Below, piece by piece: positions 1 to 9,303 of a stretch of DNA of 64,000 bases; position 1 is the stretch's first letter; each line of letters opens with the position of its first letter. The translations under genes were made by a program, and so were the position numbers. Source of the stretch: Corynebacterium otitidis ATCC 51513 (lineage in GTDB: Bacteria > Actinomycetota > Actinomycetes > Mycobacteriales > Mycobacteriaceae); the NCBI RefSeq assembly GCF_000296405.1, contig NZ_JH815193.1:353712-417711 (forward strand), given 5' to 3'. The notes under the pieces were generated by a model, which searched no databases, had not been told where the DNA came from, and saw only the letters and a program-made list of their open reading frames with translations.

Positions 1-864
1 GTGCTCGCGGGGCGTGCGCTCGGTGGCGTGGCCGCGCCACAGCGCGCCCGCGGACTCCCGGCGCCGCGGAGTGCGCGCCTGATGCTCCCCGCCTGCAGGC
101 AGGACGAGGAGCGCCTCGGCCCCGTCGGCGAGCGCGTGGCCCAGCCCGTCGAGCTGCGCGGCGCCCGAAACCTTCTCGAGGGCGAGCTCGACGCGGCGGG
201 CACCCGCGTGGCGCGCCGCCGCCCAGTCGGGCGCGGCCGCACCGAAGCTCAACGAGCGGCGCTCGGGCCGAAGTAGGGGCCGCAGGAGCGCGCCGGCGTC
301 CTCCGGGTGGAGGGCACGCACCGGGTCGAAGCGGTCCGGCCCGGCGATGCGCCCCGCGGTCGCGTCCGGCAGGAGCCCCTCATCAAAGGAGATGCCGGCG
401 CCAGGGCCGAAGCGCCCGGAGAGCTCCCCCGCGAGCCGGCCGGCCGCCTCCCCGAGCGCCCCGGCGAGATCGCCGAGCGCCCCGCGGTCGGTAAGGGCGG
501 GGAAGCCGCCGGGGAGCTCGATAGTCGCGGCGAGCGTCGCCGGGCCGAGAACGCGCGCCCACGCGTCGCCGGGGTTCTCTCCTATGGCCTCCTGGCAGGC
601 GTCGAGGTCGCGCAGGTACATATCGCGGGCGCGGCGCTGCTCGGGCGCGGGGCGGGCGCGCAGCCGCCAGCCGCGCGGGCCCTGCTCCGCGGCGATCCCC
701 GAGTCGAGGAGCAGCCCGAGCGCCCGCGCCACCGGCGAGGCCTCCTCGCCGCGCCCGGGGAGCTCGGGCAGGAAGAATCGCCCGCCCGACTCGCCGGCGG
801 CGATCCGCGCGGCCTCGTTAAGGTCCCGGCCGGGCAGCGGCGCGGCGAGCAGCGCTACGCCCAT
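1..864 (-). CDS. Cobalamin-independent methionine synthase-like protein (partial, C-terminus off window)
   Basis: An uninterrupted minus-strand frame of 288 codons runs from an ATG at 862-864 to the left edge. The product begins [19 protein letters not shown] and contains [21 protein letters not shown], then [14 protein letters not shown]. It resembles the short actinobacterial MetE/UroD-superfamily proteins encoded between mnmA and ligA; that assignment rests on remembered family sequence and on position. The ATG lies inside the last codons of mnmA, giving a 10-base overlap, so the two are probably translationally coupled. The C-terminal zinc-ligand region of MetE is not in the window, so catalytic competence cannot be judged. 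Members of this family often lack proven methionine synthase activity. Confidence 0.75.
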   Translation of the reverse strand, partial: MGVALLAAPLPGRDLNEAARIAAGESGGRFFLPELPGRGEEASPVARALGLLLDSGIAAEQGPRGWRLRARPAPEQRRARDMYLRDLDACQEAIGENPGDAWARVLGPATLAATIELPGGFPALTDRGALGDLAGALGEAAGRLAGELSGRFGPGAGISFDEGLLPDATAGRIAGPDRFDPVRALHPEDAGALLRPLLRPERRSLSFGAAAPDWAAARHAGARRVELALEKVSGAAQLDGLGHALADGAEALLVLPAGGEHQARTPRRRESAGALWRGHATERTPREH

Positions 865-1958
865 CGCCCGGTCCCGCAGATCGTGCCGGAGCCGATGACG
901 ATGTCTCCGGCTTCGTCGGGCAGGTAGAGCACCGCGGCCTGGCCGCGGGCCACCCCGGTGAGCGGCTCTGCGAGCTCGGCGACGAGGTAGTCGCCCTCGA
1001 CGTCGATCTTCGCGTGCGCGTCGACGAGCCCGCCGTGGGCGCGCACCTGCACCTGGCAGTCGGCCTCCCCGCCCATCGCGGGGTGGAGGACCTTGAGCCG
1101 GTCGGCCTCGATCCGCCCGATAGCGAGGTCCTCGCGGGGCCCGACGGTGACGGTGCCGGTCCTAGCGTTGATGTCGGTGACGTAGCGGGGCCGCCCGTCC
1201 GGGGCGGGCTCCTTGATGTCGAGGCCCTTGCGCTGCCCGATGGTGAACTCGTGGACGCCCGCGTGCTCCTTCAAGGCGCGGCCCTCGTTGTCGACGATGA
1301 GGCCGGGCCGCGTACCGATGGTGCGCCCCAGGAAGGCCTGGGTGTCGCCGTCGGGGATGAAGCAGATGTCATACGAGTCGGGCTTCGTCGCCACCGAGAA
1401 GCCGTGGCTCGCGGCCTCCTCGCGGATCTTGGGCTTGGGGGTGTCGCCCACGGGGAACATGCAGTGGGCGATCTCCTCCGCGCCGAGCACGCCCAGCACG
1501 TAGGACTGGTCCTTCTTCGGGTCCACGGAGCGGCGCAGGTAGCCGTCGCCCCCGTCGGCGGGTTGGGTGAGACGCGCGTAGTGGCCGGTGACCACGGCGT
1601 CGAAGCCGAGCGCCAGCGAGCGCTCGAGCAGCGCCTTGAACTTGATCTTCTCGTTGCAGCGCAGGCACGGGTTGGGGGTCTCGCCGCGGGCGTACGAGTC
1701 GACGAAGTCGCCGATGACCTCGTCGGCGAACCGGTCGGAGAAGTCCCACACGTAGAACGGGATGCCCAGCTTGTCGCACACCCGCCTCGCGTCGGCGGAG
1801 TCCTCGAGCGAGCAGCAGCCCCGGGACGACTCGCGCACCGCCTGCGGGTCCCGGGAGAGCGCCAGGTGCACACCGATGACGTCGTGGCCGGCCTCGACGG
1901 CGCGGGCCGCCGCTACCGCGGAGTCCACCCCGCCGCTCATCGCCGCCACAATGCGCAT
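855..1958 (-). CDS. mnmA: tRNA-specific 2-thiouridylase MnmA
   Basis: Makes the 2-thiouridine at wobble position 34 of tRNA-Lys, -Glu and -Gln in the cytoplasm, using ATP and sulfur relayed from a cysteine desulfurase. The 367 residues are full length for the family. The PP-loop SGGVDS lies at residues 8-13. The catalytic cysteine is C98 in TPNPCLRCN and the second active-site cysteine is C199 in [11 protein letters not shown] beta-barrel C-terminal region follows. A cysteine desulfurase gene, a possible sulfur donor, lies about 2 kb away. The stop overlaps the start of the downstream MetE-like gene. Confidence 0.97.
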   Translation of the reverse strand: MRIVAAMSGGVDSAVAAARAVEAGHDVIGVHLALSRDPQAVRESSRGCCSLEDSADARRVCDKLGIPFYVWDFSDRFADEVIGDFVDSYARGETPNPCLRCNEKIKFKALLERSLALGFDAVVTGHYARLTQPADGGDGYLRRSVDPKKDQSYVLGVLGAEEIAHCMFPVGDTPKPKIREEAASHGFSVATKPDSYDICFIPDGDTQAFLGRTIGTRPGLIVDNEGRALKEHAGVHEFTIGQRKGLDIKEPAPDGRPRYVTDINARTGTVTVGPREDLAIGRIEADRLKVLHPAMGGEADCQVQVRAHGGLVDAHAKIDVEGDYLVAELAEPLTGVARGQAAVLYLPDEAGDIVIGSGTICGTGRWA

Positions 1959-2163
1959 CCCGCGTGCTCCCCTCTTCTCCTGTGGTGGTTGCCGCCGGGC
2001 GTCCCCGGCCCTGACCGCGTCCGGCCAAGCTCATGGCGGCCGCGGCACGTCGGCTCGATTCTAGGGCTCCCCTCCCCTGCCGCCCAACGGCGCCGCCTCG
2101 CTGGTTGGGTAGCCTCCCAGGAGGCACGAACGAGACCGGACCGGCGGAAGGGGATGAAGCGCG

Positions 2164-3006
2164 ATGGGACGCAAGCGGGGCCGCGGATCGGGCGCGCGAG
2201 GCGGCCTGCCACGCGGCGAGGTCAACGTCGACACCGGGGTCGTGAGCTTAGAGGGCGACGGCGCCGGCGGGGTGTACCTGCTGATCGACGGGGCCTACTC
2301 CAGCCACCTCGACTTGGAAGACCCGCTCCACCTGCGCATCGACTACATGCGCTGGATCGCCGCTCTTATCGACCACGTCGCCGCGCCGAGCGTCGCCGGC
2401 GGGCTCAAGGCGCTGCACCTCGGCGGGGCGGGCTGCACCCTGCCGCGCTACGTGGCCCACCGCCACCCCGGCTCGCAGAACGCCGTCGTCGAGATCGACG
2501 GGGAGCTCGCGCGCCTGGCGCGCGAGTGGTTCGAGCTGCCCAAGTCCCCGGCGGTGAAGATCCGCGTCGGCGACGCCCGAAAAGTCGTCGATTCCACCCG
2601 GCCCGGGTCGAAGGACGTCGTCGTGCGCGACGCGTTCGCCGGCGGCCGCGTGCCCGAGAGCCTGCTCACCACCAGCTTCTACCGCCGCGCCGCGGAGGTC
2701 CTTAACGAGGGCGGGCTCTACGCCGCGAACTGCGCAGGCGCCGCGGGGCTCGGTCTCGCGCGCGACGAGCTCGCCGGGATGGCCACGGCCTTCGAGCACC
2801 TCGCCGTCGTCGGCGATTCCCGCGCCTTGGAGGGCAAGAGCACAGCGAACCTCGTGCTCGCGGGAAGCAACGCCCCGCTCCCCGAGCCCGACTCGAAGAC
2901 CGGCCAGTCGCTCGCGCGGGCGCTCAAAGGCGGGGAGCTGCCCGCCTTCTACCGCACCGGCGACTGGCCGCGCCGCCAGGCGCGGCTCGGCGCTCCCCGG
3001 GGCTAA
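2164..3006 (+). CDS. Spermidine synthase-like SAM-fold protein
   Basis: A 280-residue protein with a Rossmann methyltransferase fold of the polyamine-synthase type. A glycine-rich nucleotide motif, LHLGGAGCTLPRYV, lies at about residues 84-97. An acidic strand end, VVEIDGELARLAR, follows, and then VVRDAFAGGRVPE. The first 20 residues are basic and poorly conserved. It is the only plus-strand gene among minus-strand neighbours and is convergent with the membrane protein at 3073. Corynebacteria carry an orthologous spermidine synthase-like gene near mnmA. A true aminopropyltransferase role is uncertain because the family includes proteins of unknown substrate. Confidence 0.8.
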   Translation: MGRKRGRGSGARGGLPRGEVNVDTGVVSLEGDGAGGVYLLIDGAYSSHLDLEDPLHLRIDYMRWIAALIDHVAAPSVAGGLKALHLGGAGCTLPRYVAHRHPGSQNAVVEIDGELARLAREWFELPKSPAVKIRVGDARKVVDSTRPGSKDVVVRDAFAGGRVPESLLTTSFYRRAAEVLNEGGLYAANCAGAAGLGLARDELAGMATAFEHLAVVGDSRALEGKSTANLVLAGSNAPLPEPDSKTGQSLARALKGGELPAFYRTGDWPRRQARLGAPRG

Positions 3007-3072
3007 GAGCACGCGACGCGGGCGGCGGCGCACTCCTCCCACGCGCCCTACGTCCCTCCGGCACCTTAGCGG

Positions 3073-3498
3073 CTACGGTCGCGCCTTGTCTTCGTCCTTG
3101 ATGATCTGCGCGATCACCACCAGGGAGAATCCCACGGTGAAGGTCACGGCAAGCCCCACGACACCGGGAAAGCCGAATAACCCCGAGACGACGATGAACC
3201 ACACGCTGGATGCCACGGCACAGATCGCGCAGACAACCACGGCAACCTGCACGAGGGTCAGGAAGCGGCGCGTACTCCAGGAGGAAAACAGCATGTACGC
3301 CGAGTAGAAGATCAAGGCGGCGACCACGGCCCCCGCGACGCTGAATCCCACGGCATACGGGACCCCAGGTGCGCTGTCACCGAGATAGTCCTTCAGCCAC
3401 ACGTAAACGTTGCCCGCGAGGATCAACGCCGACACCAGCGTCAACAGCCCCGCCGCGACCGCCGACACCCCGGCCGCGGCTCGTATTCTTTTGGACAT
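3073..3498 (-). CDS. Small four-helix membrane protein, function unknown
   Basis: The likely start is the ATG at 3496-3498, preceded by AGGAAGG, giving MSKRIRAAAGVSAVAAGLL and 141 residues. Upstream in-frame codons look non-coding. Four hydrophobic segments are visible at about residues 7-30, 45-67, 78-100 and 108-130, with a charged tail IIKDEDKARP. I do not recognise the family. By eye the gene is about 58% G+C against more than 70% around it, and it uses more A- and T-ending codons, which suggests recent acquisition. Confidence 0.65.
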   Translation of the reverse strand: MSKRIRAAAGVSAVAAGLLTLVSALILAGNVYVWLKDYLGDSAPGVPYAVGFSVAGAVVAALIFYSAYMLFSSWSTRRFLTLVQVAVVVCAICAVASSVWFIVVSGLFGFPGVVGLAVTFTVGFSLVVIAQIIKDEDKARP

Positions 3499-3969
3499 TG
3501 GAGACCTTCCTCGCGCCGGAGGCTCAGCCCCGGAGCGTTTCTCGACCGGAACACGTCGGCTCTTGCCTGCTATCCCATGCAGCGCCGATCGGGAAGCCGC
3601 TAGGGACCTGCCGCCGCCCCGTTCACGCGCTGGAGCGGATCGATCGGAAACACTAGTGGGAATAGTTTTCGAACATTCCGACACTACCCCGCGGTGAACC
3701 TCCCGGGAAGGGACTTTTCGCTTCTGGTGGGGGGGCGTTAACGAAACGGCGTCACCCGCGGCTCGGAGTACGAAGCGCACAACCTGTGCGGGTAGCCGTC
3801 ATGACAAGCTCGGCGCCCGGCGACGGCGGTTGGTCCAACGCCGCGCCGCCGACAACGCCGCTCGAGGCTCCGCGGACGTAGCGACAGCACCCGATCCCGA
3901 GGCTCTCAACCATGTCCGGGTAAACCGCATTCGTTCGCTTCGACTGATGCTCCCGGATCGCGGAAGCGG
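3499..3969. other. Gene-free lower-GC interval with an inverted repeat
   Basis: No convincing gene is visible. The stretch shares the lower G+C of the membrane gene at 3073. It contains GGAAT at 3659-3663 and ATTCC at 3675-3679, separated by 11 bases, with TTCGAA in the centre. It presumably carries the promoter of the membrane protein gene. Confidence 0.4.
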
Positions 3970-5142
3970 CTAGGCCATGCCCGCGGCCCGCGCCCGGGAG
4001 ACGACCTCCGGAAGGCGGTCGATGAGGAAGTCGACGCCCTGATCGGTCGAGCGCGGCCCGAGCGTGAATCGCACCGTGCCGCGGGCGGTGCGCTCCTCCA
4101 CTCCCATCGCGAGCAGCACGTCCGAGGCACGGTTGACGCCGTTGCCGCACGCGGAGCCCGTCGCGGCCTCCACGCCGAGCGTGTCGAGCAGCATGATAAG
4201 ACTGTCGCCCTCGGCGCCGGGGAAGGACACCGACAGGTGCCCGGGCATCGCGGGCTCGGCGGTATTGACGACGACGTCGTCGATCCGCTCGAGGATCCCC
4301 ACCTTGAGCCGGTCGCGCAGCGCGGCGACGCGCTTCCGCTCGCCGGCCATCTCGCCGACGGCCTCCTTCAAGGCCGCGGCCATCGCCGCGGCGGACGCGA
4401 CGTCCGCGGTGCCCGGCCTAATGCCGCGCTCCTGGCCGCCGCCCACGAGGATCGGGGTGGGCGCCGGCGAGCGCCTGGCGAGCAGGAAGCCGATGCCGCG
4501 CGGCCCGCCGAACTTGTGGGCGCTCGCCGCGAGCGTCGTCGCGCCGAGCTCGTGGAAGTCCACCGGGATGCGGCCGGTGGCCTGCACCGCGTCGAGGTGC
4601 ACCGGGGTGCCGGCCTTCGCGGCGCGGGCGGCGAACTCGCGGGCGGGCTGGATAGCGCCGGTCTCGTTGTTCGCGACCATGAGCGCGGCGACGCCGGCCG
4701 GCTCGTCGAGGGCGCTCAAGTCCGTCACGTGACCCGTCTCGTCGACGGGCACCACCTCGAGCGCCGCGCCGCGCGACTCGAGGAGGCGGGCGGGCTCCTT
4801 GATGGCGGGGTGCTCCACGGAGGAGACGACCACCCGGTTGCGGCCCTGGCCGCCCGCGGCCTGCGAGGAGGCGAAGAGCCCCTGGAGGGCGATGTTGTCG
4901 GCCTCCGTTCCGGAGGCGGTGAAGATCACCTCTGTCGGCTCCGCGCCGACGAGCGAGGCGATCTCCTCGCGGGCGTCGTCGAGAACGCCCTGGGCCGCGC
5001 GGCCCGAGCCGTACTGCCCGCCCGGGTTGAGGTCCCTCGCGTGGCGCACCCACGCCTCGATCGCGGACTCGCGCATGGGGCTGGTGGCCGCGTGGTCGAA
5101 GTAGAAGCGCTCCCCGCTGGTGGTTGTGTTCGCCGTGGTCAT
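3970..5142 (-). CDS. Cysteine desulfurase (NifS/IscS family)
   Basis: A PLP enzyme that removes sulfur from L-cysteine to form an enzyme persulfide, which supplies Fe-S clusters and tRNA thiolation. The 390 residues are full length. The family signature FDHAATSPM is at 15-23, H111 stacks on the cofactor, D184 and Q187 contact the PLP ring, and the Schiff-base lysine is K210 in SAHKFGGPRG. The persulfide cysteine is C332 in TGSACGNG. It lies downstream of etfA on the same strand with a 139-base gap holding a strong inverted repeat. It is a plausible partner of MnmA. Confidence 0.95.
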   Translation of the reverse strand: MTTANTTTSGERFYFDHAATSPMRESAIEAWVRHARDLNPGGQYGSGRAAQGVLDDAREEIASLVGAEPTEVIFTASGTEADNIALQGLFASSQAAGGQGRNRVVVSSVEHPAIKEPARLLESRGAALEVVPVDETGHVTDLSALDEPAGVAALMVANNETGAIQPAREFAARAAKAGTPVHLDAVQATGRIPVDFHELGATTLAASAHKFGGPRGIGFLLARRSPAPTPILVGGGQERGIRPGTADVASAAAMAAALKEAVGEMAGERKRVAALRDRLKVGILERIDDVVVNTAEPAMPGHLSVSFPGAEGDSLIMLLDTLGVEAATGSACGNGVNRASDVLLAMGVEERTARGTVRFTLGPRSTDQGVDFLIDRLPEVVSRARAAGMA

Positions 5143-5210
5143 GGTCGCTACAACTCCCTCCTCCCCCGGCGAAGGTCTCGCGGTGTGTGGGGTCTTTTTT
5201 AGTCGAGGAC

Positions 5211-5261
5211 GCCGCCGCGCCCGGCGTCGCCGGCCCTCGCCGGGCGGCCGGGCGCGGCGGC
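5211..5261. repeat. 15-bp inverted repeat between etfA and nifS-type gene
   Basis: GCCGCCGCGCCCGGC at 5211-5225 is the exact reverse complement of 5247-5261. No T-run follows on the minus strand, so it is not a classic terminator for etfA. It could act as an RNA-processing or stability hairpin between etfA and the desulfurase. Confidence 0.6.
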
Positions 5262-5281
5262 CGTCACCTTATCCCTCGATG

Positions 5282-6241
5282 CTAGGCGCCGCGGCGCTGC
5301 GCGATGGCCTCGAGGAGCTTGGGCACGACCTCGTGGAGGTCGCCCACGACGCTCAAGTCGGCGATCTCGAAGAGGGGCGCGTCCTGGTCGGTGTTCACCG
5401 CGACGATGGTCTTCGCGGTCTTCATGCCGACGGTGTGCTGCACCGCCCCGGAGATCCCGACGCCGATGTAGAGGTCCGGGGAAACCGTCACGCCGGTCTG
5501 ACCGATCTGGTAGCGCGCGTCGTAGTAGCCGAGCTCCACCGCGTCGCGGGTGGCGCCCACCGCCCCGCCGAGCGCGTCGGCGAGCGGCTCGAGGACGGAC
5601 TCGAAGTTCTCCCTCGAGCCGACGCCGCGGCCGCCGGCGACGACGACCTTGGCCTGGGTGAGCTCGGGGCGGTCGCCCCGCTCGGTCGGGGCGAAGGCGC
5701 GCACCTCGACGTCCTTCTCCCCCGGCTCGGGCAGCGCGACCTCTTCGATCTCGCCGGCGGCGGGCTGCGGGGCGGCCTCGACCGCACCCGGGCGCAGCGC
5801 GTAGACGGGGCTCTCCCCGCCGACGGCGGCGTCGATGTCGATCTCGTCGCCGAAGATCGACTGCTTCGCGGTGCGGTCCGCGTTGACGGCCACGACGTCG
5901 GAGAGCACGCCGGAAGCGAGCCTCGCGGCGAGCCGCCCGGCGATCTCCTTGCCCCGGTCGGAGGCGCTCACGAGGATCGGGGCGGGCTCCGCGGCGGCGA
6001 GCACGGAGACGGCGTCCACCTCGGGCAGGATGAGGCGCTTGGTCACGCCCTCGGCCTCGGCGGCGAGGATCTGCTCGGCGCCCTCCCCCGCGAGCTGGGG
6101 CTGGAGGCGCTTCGCGGTCCCGGGCTCGCCGACGACGACTGCGGTGACGGGCCCGAAGACGCGGGCCGCGGTGATGAGCTCCCCGGCGGAGGAGGCGAGG
6201 CTCTCCCCGTCGTGGTCGACGAGAACGTAGCTTGCCGGCAT
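5282..6241 (-). CDS. etfA: Electron transfer flavoprotein alpha subunit
   Basis: The FAD-binding subunit of the ETF heterodimer, which carries electrons from acyl-CoA and other dehydrogenases toward the quinone pool. The 319 residues are typical. The C-terminal FAD domain is intact, with GRGVGS near 204-209, QIGQTG at 245-250, SGAVQH at 264-269 and VNTD at 282-285. etfB lies 117 bases upstream, so the order is etfB-etfA as in other corynebacteria. Confidence 0.97.
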   Translation of the reverse strand: MPASYVLVDHDGESLASSAGELITAARVFGPVTAVVVGEPGTAKRLQPQLAGEGAEQILAAEAEGVTKRLILPEVDAVSVLAAAEPAPILVSASDRGKEIAGRLAARLASGVLSDVVAVNADRTAKQSIFGDEIDIDAAVGGESPVYALRPGAVEAAPQPAAGEIEEVALPEPGEKDVEVRAFAPTERGDRPELTQAKVVVAGGRGVGSRENFESVLEPLADALGGAVGATRDAVELGYYDARYQIGQTGVTVSPDLYIGVGISGAVQHTVGMKTAKTIVAVNTDQDAPLFEIADLSVVGDLHEVVPKLLEAIAQRRGA

Positions 6242-6358
6242 GGCGCTAATTCTCCCTTTCTAGATGCTTTATGGCTGTTCGGTGGCGAAAAAGGCTGGAT
6301 GATAGGGCCCGGCCCGCGGGGCGATTGCTTTGCGCCCGGCGGTCGGCGGCGCTTCGGG

Positions 6359-7147
6359 CTAGAGGAGGTTGCGCTCGGCGAGGAAGTCCGCGAGGCGCTC
6401 CGGGGCGTCCTCTCCGTAGATCGTCTCGCCGGCCTGGCGCGGCGGGCGGGTCGTCGCGGCCGTCACGGCGGTCGCCGCGGTGGCGAGCCCCACCTGCTCC
6501 GGGGTGACGCCGATGTCCTCGAGGCTAAAGCGCGTGATGTCGTGCTTCTTCGCGGCCATGAGCCCCTTGAACTTCGGGAAGCGGGGCTGCTCGGCCTTGT
6601 CGGTGATGGACACGACCGCGGGCAGGGTGGCCTTGAGGTCGAAGCGGCCGCGCTCGTCGACGCGCACGCCGGTGACGTCCCCGCCGACGACGTTGAGCTC
6701 GACGAGGTTGGTGAGCGCGGGGCGCTGGAGGTACTCGGCGACGAGACCTGCGATCGCGCCCATCGCCCCGTCCGAGGAGTAGGAGCCGGCGACGATGAGC
6801 TGCGGGTCGTCGAGCTTCCCGATCGCCGAGGCGAGCGCCCAGGCGGTGCCCAGCACGTCGGAGCCCGCGAGCCGCTCGTCGGTGACGGCGACGGCGTCAT
6901 CCGAGCCCATGGCGATCGCCTTGCGCAGCGACTCGTCGGCCTCCTTCGGGCCGACGGTGAGTGCCACGACCCGCCAGCCGGCCTCGGGGTCGGCCTCCTT
7001 GACGCGCAGCGCCTGCTCGACGGAGTACTCGTTGACCTCGTCCAAGACCGAGTCGGCGTGGCCGCGGTCGAGGGTGTGGTCCTCCTCGAGGCGGCGCTCC
7101 GCCCACGTATCGGGGACGTTCTTGATCAGCGCCACGGCGGTGGGCAT
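6359..7147 (-). CDS. etfB: Electron transfer flavoprotein beta subunit
   Basis: The partner subunit of EtfA, 262 residues. The ETF-beta region is seen in KAIAMGSDDAVAV (about 76-88) and the AMP-binding loop in AGSYSSDGAMG (120-130). The product begins MPTAVALIKNVPDTWAERR, a normal N-terminus. It probably heads the etfBA transcript. Confidence 0.97.
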   Translation of the reverse strand: MPTAVALIKNVPDTWAERRLEEDHTLDRGHADSVLDEVNEYSVEQALRVKEADPEAGWRVVALTVGPKEADESLRKAIAMGSDDAVAVTDERLAGSDVLGTAWALASAIGKLDDPQLIVAGSYSSDGAMGAIAGLVAEYLQRPALTNLVELNVVGGDVTGVRVDERGRFDLKATLPAVVSITDKAEQPRFPKFKGLMAAKKHDITRFSLEDIGVTPEQVGLATAATAVTAATTRPPRQAGETIYGEDAPERLADFLAERNLL

Positions 7148-7288
7148 CGGCTACCACGATCCTTTCCAAAAAGACGGTCGCTCGCGTCTCAACTACCCGG
7201 GCGGGTCGGCGGGAGGGCCCCGTCGTCGGGGCCGGCCGGGCCCGGGTTCGGCCCCACCATCCTAGCACCCGCCCTTAGACCGAGCGGT

Positions 7289-8473
7289 CTACTCGGCCGG
7301 GCCGGGCGCGCGCTCGCGGGCGTCGCAGACGAAGCACACCGCCGAGTCCCCGACGCGCGCGATGACGAGCGCGCGCGGGGTGTGTCCCTTGAGCTTGAGC
7401 TTCTTGCGCAGCTTGTCGGGGTCGACGTCGACGCCGCGCACGAGGATCTCCAGGGAGGAGGCGTCGGCCTTCGCGACCGCGACCTTGAGCCCGCGCATGG
7501 GCACCGCGTCGAGCACCCGGAAGCCCGACTGGCCGGGCGGGATCTCCTCCCCGGTGAGGAACGCGACCCTGGGGTCGAGCATCCCGAGGCCGTCGGCGAC
7601 GGCGGCCTGGCGCACGAGCCCGGCGCGGATGACCGCCCCGTCGGGTTCGACGATGACGGAGCCTGCTTCCCGGGCGAGCTCCTCGCCGGGGGCATCTGGG
7701 TCGAGGTCGGTGAGCCGGCGCGCGACGCGGCCCTCTTTATCGAGGACGACGGCCTCGCGGCGCTCCCCGAAGCTCAGCCCCGCGGTGTAGAGCGTCGCCT
7801 CGCGCACCTGCCCGGCGAGGCTCACGACGCTCGCGAGGTTCCCACCCGCGACCCAGTCGACGTAGTCGATGCCGGGCGCACATTTTACGGCGAGCTCCCG
7901 CCCGGCGTGCGCGGCGAGGAGCTTAGGCAGCGGCGGGGAGAGGTCCTCGGGCCGGGCTATGCGCCGCCCGCCGGCGCGGCGCGCGGGGTCGGCGACGAGC
8001 GCGTCCGCGGTGCTCGTCGTCTCCAGCGCGTCGGCGCGAACAACCCGCCCGGGGCCGATGTTGTGCGCGGCCATCGCCAGGCGCGCGGGGTCGATGTCCG
8101 AGCCAAGGTAGAAGAGCCCCGCCTCCGTCGCGGTGGGGCCTTCGGCGCCGATGGAGCAGGTGAGGTCGTGGACGGCCGCGCCCTGACCGAGCGCCCGGGC
8201 GAGCCGCCCGGCGCGAAGCCTCGCGACCGCGGGGTGGGTGGCCTGCTGGGCGGACTCGGCGTCGGCGAGCCAGCCGTCGGGTAGGCGCTCGCGGTGGCGG
8301 GCGCGGGTCTCGGCGAGCTCCATCGCGGCGCGGCCGTACTCCCCGAAGCGGCGGCGCATCGCCTGCGCGTCCGCGATACCCGTGGCGGGTGTGAGCCCCA
8401 GGCCTTCGGCGGCGTCGTCGATCTCGCCCGAGTGCTCGGCGAGGAAGCCGACCTCGGCTAGGGAATAGGCCAT
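7289..8473 (-). CDS. Class I SAM-dependent methyltransferase, THUMP-like C-terminus
   Basis: The start chosen is the ATG at 8471-8473, giving MAYSLAEVGFLAEHS and 394 residues; the open frame upstream is only the shadow of the Nudix gene. Motif I is DLTCSIGAEG (103-112), an acidic residue follows in SDIDP, and a motif IV-like ADPARR sits at 161-166. The C-terminal part resembles the THUMP-like RNA-binding domain of actinobacterial methyltransferases. The substrate, probably RNA, is unknown. It overlaps the Nudix gene by 16 bases and ends about 140 bases before etfB. Confidence 0.85.
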   Translation of the reverse strand: MAYSLAEVGFLAEHSGEIDDAAEGLGLTPATGIADAQAMRRRFGEYGRAAMELAETRARHRERLPDGWLADAESAQQATHPAVARLRAGRLARALGQGAAVHDLTCSIGAEGPTATEAGLFYLGSDIDPARLAMAAHNIGPGRVVRADALETTSTADALVADPARRAGGRRIARPEDLSPPLPKLLAAHAGRELAVKCAPGIDYVDWVAGGNLASVVSLAGQVREATLYTAGLSFGERREAVVLDKEGRVARRLTDLDPDAPGEELAREAGSVIVEPDGAVIRAGLVRQAAVADGLGMLDPRVAFLTGEEIPPGQSGFRVLDAVPMRGLKVAVAKADASSLEILVRGVDVDPDKLRKKLKLKGHTPRALVIARVGDSAVCFVCDARERAPGPAE

Positions 8474-9303
8474 GTGCCGATGCGGTCCTTCCTCGTCTGC
8501 TGGGTCTCGAAGTACTCGTCGAAGCGCGGGCCGCCCACCACGCGGCCGATGTGGGCGGTCATGTCGGAGCGCCCCGCCTCGGCGACGGCGTCGGCGACGG
8601 TGTCGAAGCGCGAGAGCCGGTCGAGCTGCGCCCACGTCGGCAGCACGAGGCGCACGAGGCCCTCGCGCCAGCCCTCGAGGATGAGCCGGGGCGGGAACCA
8701 CCCCGCGGAGAGCACCTCCGCGGTGGCGGGGTCGGGCTCCTGGCCGGGCGGGCGCTGCGCGAGGAAGGAATACGTGTCGAAGCGCGCGTCCGCGCCCGAG
8801 GGCCCCACCCAGCGCTCCCACGGGTGCAGCAGCGAGGCGTCGACTTTCAGCCCGCAGTCCTTGAGCATGCGGGTGAGCGACATGCGGTGCGACTCGAGCG
8901 GCCCGCGAAGATTGCCGTAGGCCCCGGCGTGGCCGATGGGGCGGCCGTCGGCGTGGGAGGCGAGCAGAGTGCCGGTCTCCTCGAAGAGCTCGCGCACCGC
9001 GGCGAAGACGAGCGCGCGGGTCACCGCCGGCGGCGCGCCGATGAGGCGGGCGGCTTCGTTGACCGGGCGGCCCGACCACAGGGTCGTATCCGCGTCCAGC
9101 CTCGCCCGGGGGCTGCTGTCCGCGGGGAAGTCGCGGGCGTCGACCCCGCCGCCGGGGAAGACCGTGAAGCCGGGAAAGCTCGGCATGCTCGCGACGCGCT
9201 CCTGGACGAACACCTCGAGCCCGGAAGAGCCGTCGCGGACGAGGACGACCGTCGCGGCGAGGCGGGCGCCGTTGAAACCGCGGGTCGCGGGCCGGTCGCT
9301 CAC
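8458..9303 (-). CDS. Nudix hydrolase (NUDT19-like)
   Basis: A 281-residue phosphohydrolase. The catalytic helix REL-FEETG is intact in AAVRELFEETGTLL. The glycine part of the Nudix box, FPGGGVDARDF, lies about 45 residues earlier, so there is a long insertion inside the box as in NUDT19/RP2-type enzymes acting on CoA derivatives. The substrate here is inferred only from that resemblance. Its ATG overlaps the stop of the upstream ABC ATPase (ATGA), and its own stop overlaps the methyltransferase start, so the three form one operon. Confidence 0.88.
   Translation of the reverse strand: MSDRPATRGFNGARLAATVVLVRDGSSGLEVFVQERVASMPSFPGFTVFPGGGVDARDFPADSSPRARLDADTTLWSGRPVNEAARLIGAPPAVTRALVFAAVRELFEETGTLLASHADGRPIGHAGAYGNLRGPLESHRMSLTRMLKDCGLKVDASLLHPWERWVGPSGADARFDTYSFLAQRPPGQEPDPATAEVLSAGWFPPRLILEGWREGLVRLVLPTWAQLDRLSRFDTVADAVAEAGRSDMTAHIGRVVGGPRFDEYFETQQTRKDRIGTWPIP

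Noticed and set aside
307-927. Long plus-strand open frames over 1-927
   Set aside because: They are shadows of the MetE-like gene on the minus strand, which is open to the left edge and has recognisable protein sequence; the plus translations are Arg/Gly/Ala-rich without family features.
5191-5196. T6 run upstream of the etfA-nifS hairpin considered as a terminator
   Set aside because: On the minus strand it reads as A6 after the hairpin, and on plus it precedes the stem, so it does not form a terminator for either neighbour.
5120-8284. A 1054-codon plus-strand open frame
   Set aside because: It is antisense to etfA, etfB and the methyltransferase and has no ribosome site or family resemblance.
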